From Pseudoips prasinana (Eukaryota; Arthropoda; Insecta; Lepidoptera; Nolidae): a stretch of DNA of 64,000 nt. Where the stretch lies: positions 29,209,969 to 29,273,968 of the forward strand of contig OX621253.1 of NCBI GenBank assembly GCA_951640165.1, written 5' to 3'. The notes below the pieces were generated by a model that searched no databases, was not told the origin of the DNA, and saw only the letters and a program-made list of their open reading frames with translations. Below are positions 31,151 to 41,884 of the stretch, piece after piece; the first letter of the stretch is position 1, and each line of letters begins with the position of its first letter. The position numbers and the translations under genes are program-made.

Positions 31151-32080
31151 GCCCGAAATTAATAAACGATCCGCAATCTGGCAGTCAGTCCTATCTTTAG
31201 ATTGGCTCTATCGTTATCTTGATCTTTACCTGCATGCCAATAACAAAACATATCCATCAATCCATTTTTTGCCCAGAGATTGGGGTGCGATCCTTTCCCT
31301 CTGCAGCGTTCCGTTTTATGCAAAACTTGGTAACTCAGGACACAATTAATAATACCATTTAATTTAAGAAGAAAATTTATTTGTTAAGTAAAATAAGTCA
31401 TTAATACTGACTTATTTATATGTTTTTACTAGACGACTAGGGTATATAATAATAAAATGAAACATAATTGGTCAAACATTATGTTTTGGTGGAACGGAAC
31501 GTATCAAAATTTGACAAGCAAAACGAACGCCGGCGCCGTCGTCGCCGATCGGAACAAAAACAAACAAGCACTTGGTTGTTTGTTTTTATTGCAAAGTATT
31601 TATAACTAATTTACAAATAATTACTTATTAATAAATAAATACCTATAATGGATTCTGATATGATAAGCAATAATTTATTATTGATTTCTGTGTTTGTTTT
31701 ACAAACAATTTAAACATTGACGTGAAGTTGTTGAAGCCTATTTTGTAAACAAAAAAATATTCTTATTATTAACTATTTCATCAATTTTATCTTTAGAACC
31801 AATCGTCAATCCGCCGAATTTCTAGGATTGCAACTTTAGATTGTTTTGGCTATCTAAGCTTATGTCAAAATTAATGGATTGGTTATTGGCACGTGCAACC
31901 TGACATTTTAGAACAGAGGCCTATCTTTTTCTATGATCCGTCCTCCCATAGATCGCTCGTTCGGAAACATTGCTTTTTCAATCTGTGGATGCTTTATTGG
32001 CACGGTTTAATAGACAAATGGATCGAAATTGCTATCGTAGATAGCATAAAATGGATTAGGATCGTTTATTAATTTCGGGC
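31151..32080. mobile_element. Noncoding 930-bp element with 22-bp perfect TIRs
   Basis: Left TIR 31151-31172 (GCCCGAAATTAATAAACGAT...) is the exact reverse complement of 32059-32080. Interior similarity between the two sides ends there. No ORF. The flanks (left TTAC, right TTAG) allow a TTA target-site duplication. The family is not recognised; it is probably non-autonomous. Confidence 0.75.
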
Positions 32081-32139
32081 TTAGACTGAAAAAGTGACAA
32101 ATGATGAAATCTTAAACTGAGTGCAAGAAAAACAGCAAA

Positions 32140-32395
32140 TGCTAAAAAATATAGAGAGAAGACGCGGAAAAATGATTAGACATTTAATTCGATACGATCA
32201 GTTCATCACCAACATCATAGAAGGCAAAATTGAGGCAAGAGAGATGCAGACCGAGAGATAAATATATGGACCAAGTGAAGGCAGTTCTGAAATTGGAGGC
32301 TTACAAGGAAGTCAAGGAGAAAACGTACGATAGAGAAGGCACAACACTTAAATTAGAGAGAGTAACGTATAGTGTAGTGCGTCCTTTTATAAATT
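32140..32395 (+). pseudogene. LINE RT C-terminal fragment, frameshifted
   Basis: RRRGKMIRHLIRYDQF, then ITNIIEGKIEARE, then in another frame CRPRDKYMDQVKAVL and YKEVKEKTYDREG. This is the conserved tail (GRPR-Y-DQ) of an RTE/R1-like LINE group. The frame breaks near 32235. Confidence 0.65.
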
Positions 32396-32424
32396 ATCTC
32401 GCTTTAAGCTAACTTTTTTTTTTA

Positions 32425-32668
32425 TATATTTAGGGACAATGTCACACAGATAATCCTTGCCCCAAACTAAGCAAAGCTTGTACTATGGGTACCAGGCGAC
32501 GATATACATACTTATATAGATAGATAAATACTTAAATACATAGAAAACATCCATGACTCAGAAACAAATATTCGTGCTCATCACACAATTATTTTCACTT
32601 ACCGGGATTCGAACGCAGGACCACCAGCTTCGTAGGCAGGAGCACTACCAACTAGGCTACGGTGACCG
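32425..32668 (-). repeat. SINE-A, near full-length
   Basis: The tRNA-like head is at the right (about 32600-32668) and the tail GTGTGACATTGTC at the left. Very close to 7254-7503 and 40014-40250. Confidence 0.85.
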
Positions 32669-33155
32669 TCAAAGCTAACTAACCAAAGCCAGCTTCAGTT
32701 TAATTCCGCACATGTTTAGTACCTTTGCAATATAATAGGCACAGTCGGCAAAATGTTAGTATACACTGACTCCACGGAAATCATCCTTACGTCCTAAGTT
32801 ACAGAGACGATGGCGAGATCAAAGCGTATACAGTGATCCTGGGGGCCAAGACTACCTTGGCCAATGATTCCCAATCTTTGCATGTACTTAGCTGGAACGA
32901 AGTTCAAACGACGGTCGATTGCTTCGCTTCAACTAAAACACCACACCGAAGGTTTTTATTTTAACGGACGCACATTGATAAATGCCAGAAATTGAAAAAT
33001 ACAAATGACGAAATAAATTAATAACTTTAATTAAGTGAGCTGTAATAATAAGCTTAATTATTAAAGAGTTTTTATTATTATAAAGAGGGAACACTAATTG
33101 TAGTAACCTACTACATAATTCTTTCTCTCTTTATTTTATGAGCAGTATTTAGTAT
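32669..33155. other. Unassigned spacer
   Basis: AT-rich after 32990. CCTGGGGGCCAAGACTACC near 32838 matches nothing that I recognise. Confidence 0.4.
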
Positions 33156-33159
33156 CAGA

Positions 33160-33350
33160 TTTGTTCAAACGGCCCAGTAGGCCTCTGATATGGTTATAAC
33201 ACGGACATAACTACGACCGACACAAATAGCTTAACGTGCTCTCCGCAGTACAGAGAAGCTCACAAATTTAACTACTTCAGCGGTCACCCATCTATGGACT
33301 GACCACAACTCCGCGAGTTGTTTAGCCTCAGCAATAATCAATCCGGTGAA
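33160..33350 (-). repeat. 5S-rRNA-like SINE
   Basis: The minus strand contains AGTCCATAGATGGGTGACCG (5S C-box-like), preceded by GTTGTGGTC, with the family body to CAGAGGCCTACTGGG at the left. Moderately decayed. Confidence 0.65.
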
Positions 33351-33759
33351 ATCAATGGCTATGAGCTACAATTGATTTAAATTAAAGTTGTCAAGTTAGA
33401 AGTTCACGTTCACCGATGATGCAACTATTATTTAAACAATAAAAAAATAATGCACCTACTGCTGCATTAGTAAAAGAGATATAACAATAGTATATTTAAT
33501 TAGTTAGAAAGCAAAGTTAAACGGAAGTTATTTAAGTTTAGAAACGATCAAACTGAAACCCTAAATGTCTCAACTATCGGCTCGAAAATAAAAACTTAGA
33601 AGAGATCTCACGCACTATTATTCCACCGCCATCCTCCATAAAGAATACAGAATAAAAACTCGTACATGTGTAATAATACTATAATTTTTATTATCATTGT
33701 ATTGTTGGAACTTGATGCCTTAGGGGCATCTTGCTACTCCAACCATTGCTGATCTCTTG

Positions 33760-33965
33760 TAGCAGAGTTCCTTAACTGAGTTATAGTTCACTGCTTTGTA
33801 GTGAGTTTTGTATCTGTTCCGGATGCATGATGTTGTCCTAGGTGGATACTTCTACAACACATTAGTGGCCCGCACGAGTTTCTTCTGCTTCTTGGCAGAA
33901 TCTGCAGACTGTGTTGTCGGCCCGCTTTAGGTTGAACAAAAATTGATTGTACTATGTATCGTTTG
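33760..33965 (-). pseudogene. Possible LINE C-terminal Cys-rich fragment
   Basis: The minus frame shows RADNTVCRFCQEAEETRAGH, the CxxC...H pattern near the end of some LINE pol proteins, then a stop. Too short to assign. Confidence 0.35.
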
Positions 33966-34013
33966 TAACATTGACCTACATGTATTCTACTAGACGCGCA
34001 ATCCCATATTGAG

Positions 34014-34063
34014 AATTTGCTCACTGAGTTGCAGCGCCCGCGCTGCAACTCAGTGAGCAAATT
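34014..34063. repeat. Perfect palindrome, 24-bp arms, 2-base centre
   Basis: 34014-34037 is exactly reverse-complemented at 34040-34063 around CC. GC-rich DNA (CCGCGCCCGCGCCCC) follows to about 34100. Confidence 0.9.
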
Positions 34064-34272
34064 TGGCCACCGCGCCCGCGCCCCTCACCTCGCGCACAAC
34101 CGGACTGGGACAGTGTTTTTATTCGAAAGAGCGTGTCTAGTTATACACATAAGTCAATGGTTTGTAACTTAATTTTACATCATTTACTCTGTATTAGTGT
34201 AGGTCACTTAACGCAAAACTAGTAAGTCGTAAATTGTTACGACTTTTGTGTTAAGATATATATTTCTGTTTT

Positions 34273-34560
34273 CGTTCATCACCATCATCATCATCATGAC
34301 AGCTAAATAACATCCACTACTGAACAGAATCTGTCTCAAGAATGGGAGATATAGGTATCATAATCACCATGCTTGGAAAAAGTGTTGGCGATCTCATTAT
34401 CATAGTTATAGTTCACAAAGACAACTCTGTTCTCTGGTACGTATACCTTTGGCAAGAAACCCTACCACAGACAGCTGCGTCCCAAGATCAGGACGTCTTT
34501 GCATCCCACGGGACTAGATGGGGTAGCAATATTCGCCAACGTCACCACTCAGTAGTTTTA
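34273..34560 (-). repeat. RTE-derived short element (5' end joined to 3' tail)
   Basis: On the minus strand it begins with a TGGTGACG-like head, carries the GGAACGTATACCAGAGAACAG region and ends with the GATGATGATGATGGTGATG tail. It is quite decayed. See the copies at 38333, 43950 and 60790. Confidence 0.6.
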
Positions 34561-35020
34561 ACTATCATTTTTTTTAATACTTCGCGGACCACGTGTTGGG
34601 AACCATAGATATATGCCAAAAGATAGACCTCGTTGTTAATTTAAATCGTGCCCTGGAGTACTATAACACTGATTTAACTGCTAGAGTACATATCATTAAG
34701 TTAGCTGCTAATGAAAACTTATACAAGTTAGTACTACCTACTCTTAGGAAGAGTAATTAGCATGTCTTGCAATTTACCTTCACAATAAAGTTACTAACAC
34801 GTGCTTATAAACAAAGACTTAAACGTGAAAAGGTAACATGTAACCCTTCTAAGATGTTCGATTTTATGCTTTAAATAAATGTTATATATGATACATTTTT
34901 GTATAATTTAAAGCAAGACACAAATGACGTTGAGATTTAGCAACCTTACTCAAACCCAGAATCACAACATTAAAATTATTATGTTATCTTCTGCGTCTTC
35001 CTCGAATGGGCAGTAGTTAG
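34561..35020. other. Unassigned AT-rich spacer
   Basis: No ORF or recognised repeat. Confidence 0.4.
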
Positions 35021-35024
35021 TGCC

Positions 35025-35170
35025 TAGTGTCAGAGTTGCTTAAGCCAGCCAGTGAGTCTCTAAAATGCCTTAACAACTGTTTTCTAGTTACTGCAGCCGG
35101 TACCTATAGCCTAACATGCCCTCTAAAGCATGAAGATGCTCAGAAGTTAAACCACTTAGACTATTTACTA
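35025..35170 (-). repeat. 5S-SINE family, body only
   Basis: AACATGCCCTCTAAAGCATGAAG...AGAAGTTAAACCACTTAG matches the inverse of the family body (CTGAGCGTCTCCGTGCTTCG...). The 5S-like head is not visible. Confidence 0.5.
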
Positions 35171-35244
35171 TGAAAATACTAGTAGAGTTAAGTAAAATAC
35201 TCTTAATTGTACACCAAAGGAAATAATACTTTTTTTACTGCAGC

Positions 35245-35640
35245 GGTTAAGGCAGTGACCTCGCCGGGTTCGATTCCCGCGCAGTAAGTATTTATTGACA
35301 TTATTTATGTGACCCATAAATAGTTGTTCTGTGTCTGGACGTACTTTGTGTGCGTCAATTGTAAGTCTGTAAAGTCAAATTTATATGTATGTATGTTTAT
35401 ATGTATTGATAGCTTAAGTTAGATTTAGGTACATTTTAAGGTAAGGTAAGATTTATTTTTGGTTTCTTCGATTATATTCTGTTTAAGGTTGTCTGGAAGA
35501 AATCGCAGCAGCGATAAGACCGCCCATTGTACTTTAATTATATAATTATGTTATATATTGGCGTACAATAAAGAGTATTTTACTTTTACTTTACCCCGCG
35601 ACACAAGGATTAATTTACATAGTGGGGGCGTAGTCGCGTA
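35245..35640 (+). repeat. SINE-B with a LINE 3' tail inserted
   Basis: Head: CAGCGGTTAAGGCAGTGACC and GGGTTCGATTCCC. The body breaks at about 35379 and resumes at about 35595 (TACCCCGCGACACAAGG). Between them is a LINE 3' UTR piece (AAGGTTGTCTGGAAGAAATCG, AAGACCGCCCATTGTAC, AATAAAGAGTATTTTACTT), an example of nesting. Confidence 0.7.
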
Positions 35641-35654
35641 GCGCGTTTATAGCT

Positions 35655-35750
35655 GCAGTGATATCTTCCAGATAACCATTATGGAGAAGCTTGGGGGGAG
35701 GCCTTTGTCCAGCAATGGACGTCTTTCGGCTGATATGATGATGATGATGA
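35655..35750 (+). repeat. RTE 3' tail fragment
   Basis: GGGGGGAGGCCTTTGTCC...ATGGACGTCTTTCGGCTGA ending in (GATGAT)n; same as 51655-51720. Confidence 0.75.
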
Positions 35751-35832
35751 ATATCTACATTTTGATAACGACAAGTATAAATCTTTGTGAATTGTATTCA
35801 CACAGATATATCGGCCTGAATAAATAACACTT

Positions 35833-36006
35833 ATTTTTATATACTGTGGACACGGGTCTCATCGCCATAAAGATTTAAAATCATTACCTTGGTTACCCGA
35901 CGTTTCGGCATGGATTGCACCAGCCGTGGTCACGGTCGGCTCGCGATGAGACCCGTGTCCACAGTATATAAAAATGTGTATATATCGCGAAAGTTTAAAA
36001 ACATTA
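35833..36006. repeat. Penelope terminal segments as an inverted pair
   Basis: TATACTGTGGACACGGGTCT (from about 35839) recurs in reverse complement at about 35945-35970. The middle holds the GACGTTTCGGCATGGATTGC motif also found at 16022. This is the 3' end of the 15915-16746 element joined head-on to its own inverse, with no coding part. Confidence 0.75.
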
Positions 36007-36300
36007 AATATCACTTAGTTATTTATAATAATCTTGCGACAGATAATTCTAGTATAAGATTTTAAATAAAATTAGGTTAAGTAGTTTATAATGAAAACAA
36101 GAAATTTCCTATATCAAAGACTATTTAAATGTCAGAAAATAAAATACCTAATAGGATTTCATAAAAACAAAATTTACATAATTCAAAACATTACTTAAAA
36201 TAATTTGTCTAAGATCGTATAAAGGAATTTTAAAACCTTTCAACGATGTGTAACGTAAGTAGTGTTGTACATTTAAAACACAACCAAAAATTAAATGATT
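36007..36300. other. AT-rich spacer
   Basis: Nothing recognised. Confidence 0.4.
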
Positions 36301-36309
36301 ATTAAGCAT

Positions 36310-36890
36310 TGCAGCAAATGCGGGGAACAGAGTGAATGGGGCACTACACGCCTTGATGAGTAGCCGGCAAGTCTCAAAGAAGGCTCGACTGGCCGTGCAC
36401 GATGGAGTGTTAGTGCCAACTTTAATGTATGGAAGTGAAAGTTGGGTATGGCAGAAAAAGAATGAAAGTAAAATAAATCCAGTGGAAATGAGAGCTCTGA
36501 AAAGTATGTGTGGTGTGACTTTGAGAGACAGAATTCGAAATACTGATGTAAGAGAGCGTTGTGGTGTGAAAGAGTGAAAAAGTCACAAAGATTGAAAAAG
36601 GCATGCTGATATGGTTTGGCCATTTAGAAAGGATGAATGAAGGAAGATTGACAAAAGCAGTATACCTGGCCTGTGTGAATAGGACAACCGGAAGAGGAAG
36701 ACCACGTCGAATATTCTCTGACCAAATTGGAGATGTTCTCAAGAAAGGGCAGGTCAGAAGTACCCTAAACCGGCGAGCATGTATGAAGAATATAATGACA
36801 GTAATCGAGGCAAAAGATCGTGACAAATGGAAATCCGTTGTCTCTGCCTACCCCTCTGGGAAGCAGGCGTCAGTCTATGTAAGTATGTAT
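36310..36890 (+). pseudogene. LINE RT C-terminal fragment (GSESWVWQKKNES family)
   Basis: RVNGALHALMSSRQVSKKAR, then PTLMYGSESWVWQKKNESK, SMCGVTLRDRIRN, then after a break near 36575 KIEKGMLIWFGHLERMNE, RTTGRGRPRRIFSDQI and DKWKSVVSAYPSGKQAS. This is a full post-RT region of about 190 residues without the palm. It ends in (TATG)n at 36880-36900. Fragments of the same family are at 38645, 39755 and 63255. Confidence 0.75.
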
Positions 36891-37171
36891 GTATGTATTA
36901 AGCATTCAGTCCGCCTTTGTGTAATAAGTTTTTAAGTAAATAAAAACAAATGCTTAACGTTCTATCCGAGGTATGCAGAGTAATCCTTAGACAGAACAGA
37001 CCAAGTCTTCGTCTTATATAGACAGTTCGGTGTGAGAATCAAACCCTCGATCTACTGGGCGCTTAAAATGTGACCATACACGTAAATAGTATCTTAAGGA
37101 GCTGGCAGCCAAATCCCCCTTTGTCTGTGCTACGCCGTTTACCAAAAAAAATATGTTTAATTTGATAATTT

Positions 37172-37465
37172 TTGGAACGAAGTTCCTTATCGTTGCGAAA
37201 GGGGGCTAGACGGAAAAAATTAAGACGTAAAGTTGTAACGACACTTTTTGCTATAGTAAGCTATTGTAAGCCGTGCGGCACGCATGTTTCTCTGTCTGTC
37301 TCTCTCTCTTATAGAAAGCAAGCCAGATATTTTCGTTTCGTCTTTCTATTTCGCATTGAACAGTGAGGTGTGGCGACGATTATTTTTGTTGAGTGTATAC
37401 AGGTTTTTTGTACATAATAAAAAATAACTTCGTTCCATCCTGGTGTCCCTTAATCCTCTCAAGTT
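37172..37465 (-). repeat. R300 repeat, copy 3
   Basis: TTGGAACGAAGTTCCTTATCG at the left and CTCTCAAGTTTT at the right; the whole is inverse to 2913-3199. Confidence 0.85.
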
Positions 37466-37900
37466 TTTTACTCTCTAGAAATAGGAAAAGTAACTTGTAA
37501 AAAATGCTTAAGCCAATATTTAAAAGAGTACCACTTAATTTATCAAAAGAAAAGTAGTTTATGTTGTCATCAGTTGTCTGATTTACATAGGATAAGCTCT
37601 GTTTAGTTTTAGGATCAGATGGCCCAATATTATTATTATGTATGAATTTTATGATTAGGAGAAACTATGTTGTCTTAGATTTATTATAAAATTATGTATT
37701 TATCTACAGTGAAAAGATTTGTTAAATTTCATCATCCTAATTTGAAGCTCATTTTCATAGCTAAGTGTTAGTTTTGTTCTGTACTTGTTAGCTCACGCGA
37801 GCGGGATTGAATTGAAATGATTAAAATTGTCTAGCAACCACTTAATAAGATCAATATGCCTATAAATAGTCATCATTATGTATTAATAGTGATCATTTGG
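37466..37900. other. Spacer with a short SINE-A2 tail
   Basis: ATAAGCTCTGTTTAGTTTTAGG at about 37592-37635 is the 3' tail of SINE-A2. The rest is unassigned. Confidence 0.5.
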
Positions 37901-37904
37901 GCCG

Positions 37905-38105
37905 TTCGGCGTAATTGGTAAATGCTTGCCTTTCAAGCTGCGGGTTCGTTTCCCATCCAGTATTTGTGTGCATGAACATGTCTGTTTTGTATGTTATTAC
38001 AAAATAAAAGTAGTATATTAGTTATCTGGTTTCCATAATACAAGCTCTGCTTAGTTTAGGATCAGATGGCCGGGTGAGAATAATGTCCCGGATTATATAT
38101 GTTCG
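37905..38105 (+). repeat. SINE-A2, tRNA-derived
   Basis: Head GGCGTAATTGGTAAATGC and GGGTTCGTTTCCCATCC. The body has TGTGCATGAACATGTCTG and TATCTGGTTTCCATAATAC, and the tail GCTTAGTTTAGGATCAGATG. Head and body differ from SINE-A, but the tail is related (CTTAGTTTGGGG). Confidence 0.75.
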
Positions 38106-38332
38106 TTTGGGTTATTTTTATATTGAGCGGCACTATTTATCTGACACAATTTATGACACACGTTGTATAATTTCTATAAATAAATATTTCAGAAACAGAG
38201 ATAGGTACTTTGACTATATAAAATTATTATGTATAACTAATTATAGTAAAAAACGAGTAACTGGAAATAAAAATTATACTCTTTAGGGTTCCGAAGCCGT
38301 ATCGTTGCTGATGCCAGCTATCCTGACCTTCA

Positions 38333-38585
38333 TCGTGATCATCTTCATCATTTCAGCCGAGCGACATCCACTACTGGACAAAGCCTTTCCCAAGAATGGG
38401 GAATACCTATGCCATAATCGCCACGCTTGGCAGACGGGTTGGCGGTCGCAATAACATGGTCATAGTACTCAGAAGAACGCTGCTGCGCGTTCTCTGGTAT
38501 ATTTACCCTCGGGGCGACTTCTACGCCCTCCACGGGATGAGATGGAGTGGCGATATTCTATGCCGTCAGCCACATAGCCAAGCCG
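38333..38585 (-). repeat. RTE-derived short element
   Basis: Reading the minus strand: GGCTATGTGGCTGACGGCAT head, AAGAACGCGCAGCAGCG, CCAAGCGTGGCGATTATGG, then straight into the RTE tail (CCCAAGAA inverse, GATGAAGATGAT). It contains about 190 bases of the RTE 5' end plus the last 65, without the coding middle. Confidence 0.75.
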
Positions 38586-38644
38586 TACCTTACAAAACAT
38601 TAATACTAAGCCTCCGCTATCCGACTAACTTTTTGTCTGACAGC

Positions 38645-38835
38645 GGGCTATATTTCATGAACTGGAATACGTTCTCAAGAAAGGCCAGAATACCCTAAAC
38701 CGGCGAGCATGTATGAAGAATATTATGAATGTAAACGAGGCAAAACGGTGCAAAGATTGTGACAAATGGAAATCCGTTGTCTCTGCCTGCCCCTCTGGGA
38801 AATAGGCGTGAGTCTATGTATGTATGTATGAACTA
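38645..38835 (+). pseudogene. LINE fragment, GSESWVWQKKNES family
   Basis: CTCAAGAAAGGCCAGAATACCC...CGGCGAGCATGTATGAAGAA...GACAAATGGAAATCCGTTG matches 36735-36880. Frame broken. Confidence 0.7.
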
Positions 38836-38944
38836 CGTAGACAATTTTCTCAGAGTGTTTATTTCTATTGCTGCAAAAACAACCTATACCCATCAAAAAA
38901 TATAAATGTTATAATTAGGTCATACTTAGATACTCTCACCGGTC

Positions 38945-39120
38945 CATAAGTAAATGGTGAGTTTAAGCAACTAGGCTCGCGGTCAGTCCATAGATGGATG
39001 ACTGCCAAAGTGGTTTAATTTCTGAGCGTCTCCGTGCTTCGGAGGGCACGTTAAGCTGTCGATTCCAGTTGTAGCCATTAGGCAACACACGGCACCTCGA
39101 TATGTGTTGAAAGAGAGAAG
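38945..39120 (+). repeat. 5S-rRNA-like SINE
   Basis: GTTTAAGCAACTAGGCTCGC, then GGTCAGTCCATAGATGGATGAC, matches the 5S internal control region. The body follows to ATTAGGCAACAC. Confidence 0.75.
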
Positions 39121-39319
39121 AAACCGGGGGTTTAAGAATAAATAAATACATGTATCAGGAATTAATTATGTAAGTATAAAGAAATAATTAAATGTATTCA
39201 GCACTTGGGTATTAACATACACTAGTACTTGTCAGTATACATAAATATACGCAAATACAATATTTTGAACTAGTCCCTCCATCCAGTCTCCTTATAAATA
39301 ATAAATACTAAGTTTTGAC

Positions 39320-39395
39320 TACACGTGTCGCGCAGCGATTAAGACAGTCTCCTCGCCACTTAAGGTCTCGGGTTCGATTCCCGTTCCCGTTCGTT
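39320..39395 (+). repeat. tRNA-like SINE head
   Basis: TCGCGCAGCGATTAAGACAG...GGTCTCGGGTTCGATTCCC has A- and B-box-like words as in SINE-B. No body follows. Confidence 0.55.
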
Positions 39396-39439
39396 TTAGT
39401 CGTTTGACAGTTCAGTTGTGAATTAGTACTGATATGTTG

Positions 39440-39720
39440 GGCCTGTTGGCGTGGTTAGTAGATACGCTGTATTTCACGCCGGAGGACGTTGGTTCGATTC
39501 CCACCCAGGACAAATATTTGTGTGCATGAACATGTCTGTTTATCTTGAGTCTGGGTGTAAATTATCTATATAAGTATGTATTTACAAAAGAAAAATAAAC
39601 ATGTAGTATATCAGTTATCTGGTTTCCATAGTAAAAGCTCTGCTTAGTTTGGGATCAGATGACCGTGTGTGAATAATGTCCCAAGATATTATTATTATTA
39701 TTTCTACATATCTAGACGTA
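39440..39720 (+). repeat. SINE-A2, full-length
   Basis: Head GTTGGCGTGGTTAGTAGATACG and GGTTCGATTCCCACCC, body TGTGCATGAACATGTCTG, tail CTCTGCTTAGTTTGGGATCAG, then (TTA)n. Confidence 0.8.
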
Positions 39721-39754
39721 CCTATAATTATATTATGCTTCTTTTTCTTTATAA

Positions 39755-39990
39755 GTAATGTCTCTCTTCTTTCATTCATCCTTTCTAAATGGCCAAACCA
39801 TCTCAGCATGCCTTTTTCAATCTTTGTGACTACATCCTCTTTCACACCACAACGCTCTCTTACATCAGTATTTCGAATTCTGTCTCTCAAAGTCACACCA
39901 CACATACTTCTCAGAGCTCTCATTTCCACTGCATTTATTTTACTTTCATTCTTTTTCTGCCATACCCAACTTTCACTTCCATACATTAAA
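39755..39990 (-). pseudogene. LINE fragment, GSESWVWQKKNES family
   Basis: Minus frame: MYGSESWVWQKKNESKINAV, SMCGVTLRDRIRNTDVRERC, GVKEDVVTKIEKGMLRWFGH, LERMNER. Here the CGVKEDVVTKIEKG stretch that is broken in the 36310 copy is open. Confidence 0.75.
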
Positions 39991-40013
39991 GTTGATAATA
40001 ATAATAATATCTC

Positions 40014-40250
40014 CGGACAATGTCACACAGATCATCCTAGCCCCAAACTAAGCAAAGCTTGTACTATGGGTACCAGGCGACGATATACATACTTATATAG
40101 ATAGATAAATACTTATATAGATAGAAAACATCCATGACTCAGAAACAAATATTCGTGCTCATCACACAAATATTTGCACTTACCGGGATTCAAACCCAGG
40201 ACCACCAGTGCCGTAGGCAGAAGCACTACCAACTAGGCTACGGTGACCGT
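40014..40250 (-). repeat. SINE-A, near full-length
   Basis: Same structure as 7254-7503 and 32425-32668. Head at 40180-40250 on the minus strand. Confidence 0.85.
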
Positions 40251-40417
40251 CAATTAAAAAAAAACATTTGCTACCCTTTTCTTTTCATTAGCGATATGTT
40301 AGAGAACGATGTAATGACATCGAAATTGCTTTTCTGTTTTCTGTTAAAATTAGTCAATTAATTTTTCATATATAACCTAACCTTGCGAAGAAAAGAATGT
40401 ATTTATCGTACAATGTA

Positions 40418-40552
40418 CAGACGCCAGCACATTAAGCTACCCCAATCTGTCACATTTCCTTTATAGATTTTCAACTTTATCACATAAGCATAAGGTTTAC
40501 TTTCAATTGGGGAACTTTGACAGATTGGGGTAGCTTGATGTGCTGGAGTCTG
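40418..40552. mobile_element. MITE, copy 2
   Basis: 135 bp with inverted ends of about 38 bp (CAGACGCCAGCACAT...) and TA on both sides (416-417 and 553-554). The interior matches copies 1 and 3. Confidence 0.88.
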
Positions 40553-41180
40553 TACATTATACTTTTTAATAAAAGTAAAACACAACTACAGAAATATGAG
40601 CAGGATTTCATTTAATTACCCGACGACGCGCCGCCGTGCCTTAGGCTAATAACTTGATAAATTGTCAACTAAAACATATTAGAGGTAAGAAGCTGCCGAC
40701 TGTGACACAGTTTATACTAGTACAGTCGTCAACGAAATCTCTATTTTAAATAACATTTTCATTGTTGTATTTTTATTAAGAATAAGAGAATTTGTATGTA
40801 TTTCTAAATGTAAAATAAACTTATTATTATTATTATTATTGTATCCTTTTTTTTTCTCCTCTTTTGCGAGGGTAGTAAACAATACCTATCACGCGGGCCT
40901 AAGCCAAGGGTGAAGGCAGATTAAATAGAATACGCTGATGTTAACGTGGATGATGTCAGGAATTTTCGTGTGATGCGACAAGTATTTAAGACTGTGGCTT
41001 TCTGGAGCATGTGGAGTGTGTATGAGGGCATATCTAAAGTGTGTAAGTTTTATTATTATTATTATTTGAACGCAACTAATCACCCTACGCACATAATATT
41101 ATTCTATTTCCCTCCGAACCCAAATAAAGATATAAAGAAATCTGAAAGTGTGGCAATCTCATGTAGATTCGCTAAATGCC
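40553..41180. other. Unassigned spacer
   Basis: (TTA)n at about 40820-40843 and (TAT)n at about 41050-41067. No gene. Confidence 0.4.
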
Positions 41181-41300
41181 GGCCGCAATCCTATTGGTCG
41201 GCCGCCCCCGGTTCATTTCCTCCCTGTATGGAGTACAAACAAATGCCTATATGTGGGGCGTCAGTGCGAGAGGGGCGAGTAGCGGAGCGATAAGCGTTTA
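41181..41300. promoter_or_regulatory. GC-rich patch with CCAAT-type word; possible promoter
   Basis: GCCGGCCGCAATCCTATTGGTCGGCCGCC contains ATTGG (inverse CCAAT) inside an imperfect palindrome. The patch is sharply more CpG-rich than its surroundings. No TATA box or initiator is convincing and no gene follows. Speculative. Confidence 0.25.
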
Positions 41301-41439
41301 GTTGATTTTCATTTTGATGGAATGGAATGAATATAAGTAAAATTGTTCTCTCAATTCTTTATCGTATGGGCATTGGGCGTATTGAAGAACTCTGGTACTT
41401 GGTATGGTGTCATAAAATAAAATAAATAAAATAAAATAG

Positions 41440-41884
41440 GTTTTTAGTCACGTAGACTTTAAAAAAGCGCTTGTAAATAGTCAGAACATGTTTGTAGTAA
41501 TATAGTTGTATACATTATTATTTATAGTAACATAGATATTTAGGTACACATTGTATGAAAATATTTATAAATTTTATTTTATAGCAATGATATTTAGCTA
41601 GCTCGTATCAAGTTGTTGTCAAGATATTATGTTTAATTATCTAGTTAAAGTCTAATATTTTTACAACATATTGTCAATGGTTCTGTCTATGTTAAGGTAT
41701 TATTATTATTATGTCGGACCTTGTGTTAATAACGACGGTCGCGCTTTAATGCTACCACCGGATCCAATGCGCCCCAACTGAGAAGACCCAGCGAAACAAA
41801 TTCTGTGGGTTCATCTACTACCGGTTTCAACACGACCCAGTTATGACGGTCCGGCGAAACATACTCAAGCGGCATGAACACGGG
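41440..41884 (-). repeat. Repeat family F, 5'-truncated copy
   Basis: Inverse of 29880-30345. The break at 41884 comes before the part that lies left of the mariner at 28510-28584. It ends at the left with ACGTAGACTTTAAAAAAGCG. Confidence 0.75.
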
